Shown piece by piece: positions 36,994 through 44,002 of a stretch of 64,000 bases of DNA. This DNA is from Avrilella dinanensis (GTDB taxonomy: Bacteria > Bacteroidota > Bacteroidia > Flavobacteriales > Flavobacteriaceae). Position 1 is the stretch's first letter. Each line of letters opens with the position of its first letter. The translations under genes and the position numbers were made by a program. The notes beneath the pieces are model-generated. The model was given only the letters and a program-made list of their open reading frames with translations. It was not told the DNA's origin and did no database searches. Where the stretch lies: positions 331,014 through 395,013 of the forward strand of contig NZ_NIPO01000001.1 in assembly GCF_002807015.1 (NCBI RefSeq). Reading direction: 5' to 3'.

Positions 36994-37007
36994 TTAGATT
37001 AAACTAA
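36994..37007. promoter_or_regulatory. Candidate DtxR/MntR operator upstream of the regulator-ZIP operon
   Basis: TTAGATTAAACTAA is an inverted repeat with 12 of 14 positions symmetric (TTAG...CTAA arms around a central TTAA). It resembles the TTAGG-type operators of the DtxR family. It lies between the divergent regulator and lipoprotein genes. Assignment is by shape and position only. Confidence 0.4.
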
Positions 37008-37132
37008 TTATTTTTTTAAAACAAACTAAGGTAGTGATTTTTTGTAATAATTTATGGTTTGTTTATTCTGAATGGATTGAAACAGACATTCAATCTTTTT
37101 GTATATTGCAGAAATAAATGAAATTGTACATT

Positions 37133-37609
37133 ATGAAAATAAAACTATTGTTATTAGCGGGATTTTTAGGAGTTACTATGGTTTCCTGTGAGGAAGATGT
37201 CGATGTTTACTACCGTTTTGATGAATCTACTTTCTTGACCAAACAGTCACTTTGGGAAGAGCAGCATATTCAAAGTTATCGGTTTGAACAACATTATATG
37301 TCGTCTGCAACAGGGCCGGTTAGTGAAACAATTGTGGTTCATAACGGAATAGCTACTTCTGATGCAGATGAATCCAACCCGGTACTTATCGGAACAATTT
37401 CAGATGTTTACACCAAGGTTTTAAATGATTTTAACCAAGGAAAGTATCATCAGACTATGCCAATTTATGGAATATCTGTTGATGTAACATATAATAATGA
37501 ATACCATTTTCCGGAAGAAATAAAATTTTCAACTGCCTACAAAGACGATGTCGTTGGCGGAGCTTGGTATGATTTGAAAATATCTAATTTTGAGATTTTG
37601 GAAGAGTAA
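37133..37609 (+). CDS. Small lipoprotein, DUF6174-like
   Basis: This 158-residue lipoprotein has the signal peptide MKIKLLLLAGFLGVTMVSC, with the lipidated Cys at residue 19 followed by acidic residues (EEDVDV), a common outer-membrane export signal in Bacteroidota. The rest (LWEEQHIQSYRFEQ ... FPEEIKFSTAYKDD) resembles DUF6174, a family without known function. An ATG five codons upstream is an alternative start. It is divergent from the dtxR-like gene and convergent on recO. Confidence 0.7.
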   Translation: MKIKLLLLAGFLGVTMVSCEEDVDVYYRFDESTFLTKQSLWEEQHIQSYRFEQHYMSSATGPVSETIVVHNGIATSDADESNPVLIGTISDVYTKVLNDFNQGKYHQTMPIYGISVDVTYNNEYHFPEEIKFSTAYKDDVVGGAWYDLKISNFEILEE

Positions 37610-37618
37610 AATCTTCCA

Positions 37619-38320
37619 TCACACATACAACTCATGCAAAACGTCTAAAGATTTCAAATGCTCGAATCCGTGGATATGCAAAGAAAAGAAATGAACCAGT
37701 GTTTTGAGTAAAATTTGTCGTTCGTTTTGGGAAAAACGGGCAACAGATAAATCTTCCAAAGCGAGAAGTCGTTTCATCAAAGTACTTTCTCGCAAAGGTA
37801 AGCAGCACTCGGAAGGAAATGCTTCAAAAACGCCGTCAACCGGATTAAAATAATCGTGGTTTTCACTGTCTAACGGATAAAATCCGAGATATTTAGAAGC
37901 ATTTATCAAGAAATATAAATGAAAATCAGGAATCGTTTTTTCCTGGTCAAATACTTGTATGGTATGAACGATAAAGTCAAAAAAAACTTTATCGGGTTCA
38001 GTTTGCTTGATTGCTAATCCGAGTGCTTCGGCAATAAACAATGCTACGCTGCTTTTGTCAAAATTAAAGGGCAGGGATTGATAATTGTAATGTATGCCGA
38101 CCTCCTTAATATATTCCAGATTACCGTTCAGCCGGTGTTTGGCAGTGATATTTAACCAGTTCAACGGCTGAAAATAAACCGCCAGCTTGTTCTTATGGCT
38201 AAAAGCATTCCGGATAAAATAAGACACCAGCCCAAACTCCCGCGTGTAGCATTTAACAATCAGGTTTTTGTCCTGATATTTTACGCTGCCTAACACGAGA
38301 GCTTCGGTAGTGCTGTACAT
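37619..38320 (-). CDS. recO: DNA repair protein RecO
   Basis: RecO anneals single strands and loads RecA with RecR. The 233-residue protein has the N-terminal OB fold (TTEALVLGSVKYQDKNLIVKCYTREFGLVSYFIRN) and a helical C-terminal part. The usual zinc cysteines of some family members are not evident. It begins 2 bases after the porZ stop and is likely cotranscribed with it, an arrangement often seen in flavobacteria. Confidence 0.9.
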   Translation of the reverse strand: MYSTTEALVLGSVKYQDKNLIVKCYTREFGLVSYFIRNAFSHKNKLAVYFQPLNWLNITAKHRLNGNLEYIKEVGIHYNYQSLPFNFDKSSVALFIAEALGLAIKQTEPDKVFFDFIVHTIQVFDQEKTIPDFHLYFLINASKYLGFYPLDSENHDYFNPVDGVFEAFPSECCLPLRESTLMKRLLALEDLSVARFSQNERQILLKTLVHFFSLHIHGFEHLKSLDVLHELYV

Positions 38321-38322
38321 AC

Positions 38323-40623
38323 TTAACGGATAATCATAATTTTTCCAACAGATTTTTCATTTCCGTCATCGGAAGAAACAAAGACGATATATACACCCGA
38401 TGCCACTTTTCTTCCGGCAAAATTCCGGGTATTCCATAAGGCAGAACCTCCGGTTGCAGTGGTTTCATATACCAGATTGCCGGCTATATCCGTAATTTTG
38501 ATATTGGCACTTTGCATCAGTCCCGAAATTTTTACTTCGCCTTCAAACTCCGGCTTGACCGGATTCGGGAAAAAGTACACATTTTCTAAATCTTCTTTTG
38601 GAGCCGTAGCGTAATGCTGGTAAGATACCAAACCTTCGGCAGTAGCAAAAAATACTTCGCCGGTGTTGTTGTCGATTTCAATATCAACAATATCGTCTGA
38701 CGGCAGAGGTGAGTTGGAACTGTCGAAATGATAAATTGTTTCCTGTCCGTCTGCCGAAATCAGGAAAACTCCCGCATTGGCAACAGCTACCCATTTGTTG
38801 TTGGAGCCATCTACCTTGATTTTCAAAATGTTTTGCTGGTAAAATAATTCCTGAGCCAAACCTTCGTCTATGATAATAACCGGTTGGGCGTTCAATGTAT
38901 TTCCATTGGAAAAATTATCGACAGAAGATACTACACGCAAACCGTTATTGGTACCAATCCAAACCTGATTTCTGTAATCAATGGCAATAGCATGAACTAC
39001 GCTGCTTGGCAGATTGGAAATATTAATCAGTTTTTGAGGATTCTCACCGAAAGCGAATGCACCGCTTAAATAAGTGCCCACCCATTTTACACCGTTTTTG
39101 TCGATGACAGGTGCTGTGAAAGCCTTGTTTTGCGAGTTGGAAATTTGGTTCGTGATGTTATATGACCGCCATTGATTGTCGGTAAAAGTTTTCATTGTTT
39201 TATTGGCGTACCCGTTTGTAATCCAGCCTTTTCCGTTGGGTTCAAATGCTGGGCCGTTAATCCGAATGGTTCTCGAATCCGGATCTCCGGCGGTTTGTTC
39301 ATAGGCTTCAATTCCGTCTGAACCGGTATTTTGATGGTTATATACAATCCATGTACTTTCTTCCAGGTTGTTTGCGTCGGGAGTGATTTTCATCAATCCG
39401 TCGTGAAATGAGCTGATATAAATATCTTTGGTAAGCGGGTGTTCCTCGATATGACTTGTTGCCCGGAAAGGAGCAATTTGTTCATAAGGAATGCTTTGCC
39501 AAACCGATGAATTCAAATTTAACCGATTGATGCCGAATGCACTAAGCCCGGCAGTGTGAAGATAAGGATTGAATTCACTGTTATATCCGCCAAAAACAGT
39601 CCACATTTGATTGTTACTATCTATTTTAAGTGCAAAGACATTATTGCTCAAAGGCCCTTCCGGAGTAAGGTTGTTCACTGCATGGTCGCTTTCGGTTAAA
39701 ACGCTGTAAAAACCATCTCTTTCAGCACCGCAATATATTTTATTGCCGATTGTTACTCCTGATGTCAGGTAGGATTGCCCTGGTGGGATAATGTGCTCAA
39801 ACGACCAGGTAAAATTCGTGTAGTAACAACGGGCAACTTCTTTTGTTACTGCGGTCATTGTTCCGTTGTGAACATTTAATGACAAAAATCCGCCGTAAAC
39901 TTCGCCGACTTGTTCATGATCGTTGCCGGTAAAAACATTGAGTGTCAAATCATCTTTTACACCTACTAACTGGTCATTGAAGTTTACAAGGCTCAGCCAG
40001 TTTTCATAATTGATAACCTGCCAGTTACTGTCAATGAGCATGTTGTCATCTATATTTATTTTTTTGATGCCCACGTTATTGGTATTGGCATAAAAAGTGT
40101 TGCCGACTATGGCTATGTCCAAAACTTCGGACGAAATGCCGTCTTCTTCAAAAAAATAGGAATCGCCGAAAGCGTCTATATCAAGCAAAACCTCAGCTAT
40201 TCCAAAACCAGTGGCTATGTATAAGGTGTTGCCATGTATGTCCAAATCATAAATTATTTTTTCCGCAACGGTCAGCGTGGCTTTATTGGCAATATCATTG
40301 AGATGGGTTATTCTTCCGTTCCGGGTGTCAATCAAAGCTAGGTTCCCGTTTTGACTTCCGACGATGATTTTGTGGTGTTCCGGACTGTAATATATATGCC
40401 GGATATCCCTGATTTTTAAATTGTCTGTCGTATTGTATTTTGCCACGAGTTCTTCCTCGTTGTTTAAAACAAAAACCGCATTTCTTGTTGCAACAAAAAT
40501 CTGTTGGTCAGAAGCAAAAATATCCGTGATTTCCCGATAGGAAAAATAGTCTTTCCACAGTACATTCTGTGCCGACATTAATGCCGGAAACATAATCAAA
40601 AGAAATAAGATGTATTTTTTCAT
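38323..40623 (-). CDS. porZ: Type IX secretion surface component PorZ (beta-propeller protein)
   Basis: PorZ is a surface-exposed part of the type IX attachment complex that hands anionic LPS to the sortase in Porphyromonas. The 766-residue protein has a signal peptide (ending LMSAQ). Two consecutive seven-bladed propellers follow, with ligand-sensor-like repeats (for example VWIGTNNGLRVV and KWVGTYLSGAF). The C-terminal type A-like sorting domain (YFFPNPVKPEF ... VASGVYIVFV ... KIMIIR) completes it. The order propellers-then-CTD and the position before recO fit PorZ. Confidence 0.9.
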   Translation of the reverse strand: MKKYILFLLIMFPALMSAQNVLWKDYFSYREITDIFASDQQIFVATRNAVFVLNNEEELVAKYNTTDNLKIRDIRHIYYSPEHHKIIVGSQNGNLALIDTRNGRITHLNDIANKATLTVAEKIIYDLDIHGNTLYIATGFGIAEVLLDIDAFGDSYFFEEDGISSEVLDIAIVGNTFYANTNNVGIKKINIDDNMLIDSNWQVINYENWLSLVNFNDQLVGVKDDLTLNVFTGNDHEQVGEVYGGFLSLNVHNGTMTAVTKEVARCYYTNFTWSFEHIIPPGQSYLTSGVTIGNKIYCGAERDGFYSVLTESDHAVNNLTPEGPLSNNVFALKIDSNNQMWTVFGGYNSEFNPYLHTAGLSAFGINRLNLNSSVWQSIPYEQIAPFRATSHIEEHPLTKDIYISSFHDGLMKITPDANNLEESTWIVYNHQNTGSDGIEAYEQTAGDPDSRTIRINGPAFEPNGKGWITNGYANKTMKTFTDNQWRSYNITNQISNSQNKAFTAPVIDKNGVKWVGTYLSGAFAFGENPQKLINISNLPSSVVHAIAIDYRNQVWIGTNNGLRVVSSVDNFSNGNTLNAQPVIIIDEGLAQELFYQQNILKIKVDGSNNKWVAVANAGVFLISADGQETIYHFDSSNSPLPSDDIVDIEIDNNTGEVFFATAEGLVSYQHYATAPKEDLENVYFFPNPVKPEFEGEVKISGLMQSANIKITDIAGNLVYETTATGGSALWNTRNFAGRKVASGVYIVFVSSDDGNEKSVGKIMIIR

Positions 40624-40641
40624 ACAAAAAAAATTGTTTTA

Positions 40642-40649
40642 CAAATATA
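40642..40649 (-). promoter_or_regulatory. Putative -7 promoter box for porZ
   Basis: On the minus strand this reads TATATTTG, a match to TAnnTTTG, and it ends 18 bases before the porZ ATG. The -33 element is not clear. The remaining sequence up to nrdB (almost 300 bases in all) holds no gene that I can recognise. Confidence 0.45.
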
Positions 40650-40917
40650 ACGCATAACTCAATAAATATGAGGGTTTTTCTGTAAATGTTTAAATCTTGT
40701 TGATAACATTATTTTTTGCCCGGGGTATATTCATGGAGTAAGTTGTAATTTTATTTTCGCTAAAAAGCCGTCGGTTTTTTATCTGCAAAAATGCTAACTG
40801 TTTGTATAACGCAGAATTAAAAAAAACCTTGTGCAAAACTAATCAAATATCAAATAATAATTTTACGGAATCAGCTGTATTTTGAATCCGAAAGTAATAA
40901 AATAAAACATTTAAGCT

Positions 40918-41892
40918 ATGGGTATTTTTGACAAAAGAATTAACTACAAACCATTCGAGTATCCTGAGATATTGGAATTTACCAATGCGATAAACAAATC
41001 TTTCTGGGTGCATTCGGAGGTTGATTTTACTGCAGACGTACAGGATTTCCACTCACATCTTTCCGCAGAAGAAAGAGAAGTTGTCAAAAGAAGTTTGTTG
41101 GCGATTGCTCAAATCGAAGTAAACGTAAAAACTTTTTGGGGCGATTTATATGCACATTTGCCTAAGCCGGAATTCAACGGGCTGGGAAGCACTTTTGCAG
41201 AATGTGAATTCAGGCATTCAGAGGCATATTCCAGATTGTTGGAAGTTTTGGGCTACAATAATGAGTTTGAAGGCGTAGTGCAAATACCGGCTATCAACAA
41301 AAGAATACAATATTTGTCCAACGCGTTGAAACACGCCAAAGCAGAAAATCAGAAAGACTATTTGAATTCATTGATATTGTTTTCGATTTTGATTGAGAAC
41401 GTTTCGTTGTTCAGCCAGTTTGCCATTATTTTGTCTTTTACCCGATTCAAAGGAGCGATGAAAAATGTCAGCAATATCATCGCCTGGACATCTATTGATG
41501 AGCAAATTCACGCCAATGCCGGAATTTATATTGTCAATAAAATCAAGCAGGAATACCCTGATTATTTCGACCAGGAATCCATCGACAATATCAGAAAAAT
41601 CGTTGAAGAATCCATTGACATTGAAGGCGAAATCCTGGATTGGATATTTGAAAACGGCGAGTTGGATACCATCAGCAAAGAAGATTTACTTAATTTCATG
41701 AAATTCAGAGTAGATGAAAGTCTGAAACAAATCGGAATGGAAAAAATATATAGTGTATCTGATAAAAACTATCAGCCGATGGCATGGTTTGAAGAAGAAG
41801 TTTTCGCCAACGAACTGGACGATTTCTTTGCAAAAAGACCTACAGCATACACAAAACACGATAAAAGTATAACCGCAGACGACTTATTTTAA
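40918..41892 (+). CDS. nrdB: Class I ribonucleotide reductase beta subunit (subclass Id-like)
   Basis: This 324-residue subunit generates the radical for deoxyribonucleotide synthesis. The ligand set E67, E97, H100, E160, E195 and H198 is present, and Y104 lies in the helix EFRHSEAY. The short length and these positions resemble the dimanganese, NrdI-independent enzyme of Flavobacterium johnsoniae (subclass Id). No ATP-cone domain is attached, unlike some Bacteroidota beta subunits. The alpha gene starts 5 bases downstream. Metal identity cannot be read from sequence. Confidence 0.92.
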   Translation: MGIFDKRINYKPFEYPEILEFTNAINKSFWVHSEVDFTADVQDFHSHLSAEEREVVKRSLLAIAQIEVNVKTFWGDLYAHLPKPEFNGLGSTFAECEFRHSEAYSRLLEVLGYNNEFEGVVQIPAINKRIQYLSNALKHAKAENQKDYLNSLILFSILIENVSLFSQFAIILSFTRFKGAMKNVSNIIAWTSIDEQIHANAGIYIVNKIKQEYPDYFDQESIDNIRKIVEESIDIEGEILDWIFENGELDTISKEDLLNFMKFRVDESLKQIGMEKIYSVSDKNYQPMAWFEEEVFANELDDFFAKRPTAYTKHDKSITADDLF

Positions 41893-41896
41893 CATT

Positions 41897-43546
41897 ATGG
41901 CAGAAAGACTTTGGTGGCTTAACGAAGAAAGCGAGCAGATATTAAACAGAGGATATTTACTGAAAGGAGAAACTCCTCAAAAAGCGATAGAACGCGTGGC
42001 GAATGCCGCAGCAAAAAGATTGTACAAACCCGAGCTGGCAGATGCATTTATCGAAATGATTGAAAACGGTTGGATGAGCTTGTCGAGTCCGATATGGGCA
42101 AATATGGGAACCGAAAGAGGCTTGCCAATTTCGTGTTTCAATGTATATGTGCCAGATAACATCGAGAGCATTACGCACAAGCTGGGCGAAGTGATTATGC
42201 AAACCAAAATCGGTGGGGGAACGTCCGGCTATTTTGGCGAATTGAGAGGACGCGGAAGTGCAGTAACCGACAACGGAAAATCTTCCGGTGCGGTGTCGTT
42301 CATGAAATTGTTCGATACGGCAATGGATACCATTTCGCAAGGTGGTGTGCGTCGCGGAGCTTTTGCGGCTTATCTGGATATCGACCACCCGGATATCAAA
42401 GAGTTTCTGAAAATTAAAGACATTGGAAGCCCGATTCAGAACTTGTTTACCGGCGTTTGCGTGCCTGATTACTGGATGCAGGAAATGGTGGACGGCGATG
42501 TGGAAAAAAGACAAATTTGGGCAAAAGTCCTGGAAAGCAGACAACAAAAAGGATTACCTTATATTTTCTTTACCGACAACATTAACCGAAACAAACCACA
42601 GGTTTACAAAGACTTGAATAGGCAAATTTATTCCTCAAATCTTTGTAGCGAAATTGCTTTGCCATCGTCTGCCGATGAGTCTTTTATCTGTTGTCTATCG
42701 TCAATGAACCTGGAGCTGTATGACGAATGGAAAGACACCGAAGCGGTAAAATTAGCGATTTATTTCCTTGATGCTGTATTGCAGGAATTTATCGCAAAAA
42801 CAGAAGGAAATTACTACCTGCAATCTGCTAATAATTTTGCTAAACGACACAGAGCCTTAGGTTTAGGCGTAATGGGCTGGCATTCTTATTTGCAGAAAAA
42901 TATGATTGGCTTTGAAAGTCTGGACGCGAAAATGCTGACCAACAAAATTTTCAGCGAAATAGAAGAAAAAGCGGTCAAAGCATCTCAGGATTTAGCAAAA
43001 ATCTATGGCGAACCCGAATTACTGAAAGGTTACGGTATGAGAAATACCACTGTGATGGCGGTTGCTCCAACCACCTCATCTTCAGCTATTTTAGGACAAA
43101 CTTCGCCGGGAATTGAACCTTATAGCAGTAACTATTACAAAGCAGGTTTGGCAAAAGGAAACTTTATGCGTAAAAACAAATACCTCAAAAAATTGTTGCA
43201 GGAAAAAGGCATCGACGATGAAGATACATGGAGAAGCATTATGCTGAACCACGGCTCTGTACAACATCTGGGAGAGCTCACGCAAGAGGAAAAAGATGTA
43301 TTCAAAACATTTAAGGAAATCAGCCAGTATGAGATTATTTTACAAGCATCAATCAGGCAAAAATATATCGACCAGGCACAAAGTCTGAACATCAACATTC
43401 CGTCTGATGTACCAATCAAAGACGTAAACAAACTGTTGATTGAGGCTTGGAAATTGGGTGTAAAAACTATGTATTACCAGCGAAGTCAAAGTGTTTCCAA
43501 AGAGTTTGTTACAAATTTAGTAAGTTGTGTAAGTTGTGAGGCTTAA
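41897..43546 (+). CDS. nrdA: Class I ribonucleotide reductase alpha subunit without ATP-cone
   Basis: This 549-residue catalytic subunit reduces ribonucleoside diphosphates. Conserved residues are the radical Cys C250 in NLCSEI with E252, and the redox pair C80 and C265/C266. The tandem tyrosines (MYYQRS) and C-terminal shuttle cysteines C544/C547 (CVSC) are also present. The N-terminus goes directly into the catalytic domain, so no ATP-cone for overall activity control is present. It forms an operon with nrdB and ends in a strong terminator. Confidence 0.94.
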   Translation: MAERLWWLNEESEQILNRGYLLKGETPQKAIERVANAAAKRLYKPELADAFIEMIENGWMSLSSPIWANMGTERGLPISCFNVYVPDNIESITHKLGEVIMQTKIGGGTSGYFGELRGRGSAVTDNGKSSGAVSFMKLFDTAMDTISQGGVRRGAFAAYLDIDHPDIKEFLKIKDIGSPIQNLFTGVCVPDYWMQEMVDGDVEKRQIWAKVLESRQQKGLPYIFFTDNINRNKPQVYKDLNRQIYSSNLCSEIALPSSADESFICCLSSMNLELYDEWKDTEAVKLAIYFLDAVLQEFIAKTEGNYYLQSANNFAKRHRALGLGVMGWHSYLQKNMIGFESLDAKMLTNKIFSEIEEKAVKASQDLAKIYGEPELLKGYGMRNTTVMAVAPTTSSSAILGQTSPGIEPYSSNYYKAGLAKGNFMRKNKYLKKLLQEKGIDDEDTWRSIMLNHGSVQHLGELTQEEKDVFKTFKEISQYEIILQASIRQKYIDQAQSLNINIPSDVPIKDVNKLLIEAWKLGVKTMYYQRSQSVSKEFVTNLVSCVSCEA

Positions 43547-43562
43547 CAAACTTTAACCCATA

Positions 43563-43590
43563 AAAATCCGTCAGAAAGACGGATTTTTTT
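43563..43590 (+). terminator. Intrinsic terminator after nrdA
   Basis: Arms AAAATCCGTC / GACGGATTTT enclose a 5-base loop and end in a T-run. A MITE fragment starts 12 bases later. Confidence 0.85.
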
Positions 43591-43601
43591 ATGGATAGTT
43601 A

Positions 43602-43628
43602 AGAGCCTGTTTAAAATTTATCTAATAA
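43602..43628. repeat. Truncated MITE-like element 1 (fragment C)
   Basis: These 27 bases equal the first 27 bases of copy A (terminal repeat plus ATTTATCTAATAA). The match stops where a different inverted-repeat element begins, so the element was truncated or interrupted there. Confidence 0.75.
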
Positions 43629-43745
43629 CCTAAGTTCGATTAATATTAATCTAAAATCAAACCATAGATACTTGTATATATCCTGCAAGGTCTTTTTTTG
43701 ATCTTATAACAATTGATAATCAGTACTTTATTAATCGAACTCAGG
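43629..43745. mobile_element. MITE-like element 2 (117 bp)
   Basis: The ends CCTAAGTTCGATTAATA and TATTAATCGAACTCAGG are 17-base inverted repeats with one mismatch, and the interior has no coding potential. A similar single end occurs at 52318-52334. It abuts a fragment of element 1. The far side does not continue element 1, so a clean nested insertion is not shown. Confidence 0.65.
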
Positions 43746-44002
43746 TATATAGTATTATGAGTACAATTGTTTTCTGAAATCTGCAAGCGAGGTTTTGTTG
43801 TCAAAACCCGAAACAGATAACCTTTATATGGATTTAGTGAAGTTTATATAGGTAGATTTCATAACGGAAAATAAAATTTAAAAGGTTTCTAAAGATTATG
43901 TGAAGGGTTTTTTATATTTTTACCCATTCGAACAGAAATAGATACGATTTAAAATAATAAAATTCCTTATTTCAGAGTTTATAAGGTAAAGATTTAGTTG
44001 CA

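Larger units (their letters stand above)
43547..44002. other. Gene-poor region between nrdA and sprE
   Basis: This 456-base stretch contains the nrdA terminator, a fragment of MITE-like element 1 and a complete smaller inverted-repeat element. The remaining 260 bases before sprE are AT-rich, with no open frame, tRNA or clear promoter motif. Confidence 0.7.

Noticed and set aside
40624..40917. NrdR boxes or a DnaA-box cluster (a GTTGATAAC motif is present) upstream of nrdB
   Set aside because: No pair of NrdR-like boxes could be recognised, and a single DnaA-like motif is expected by chance in AT-rich DNA.
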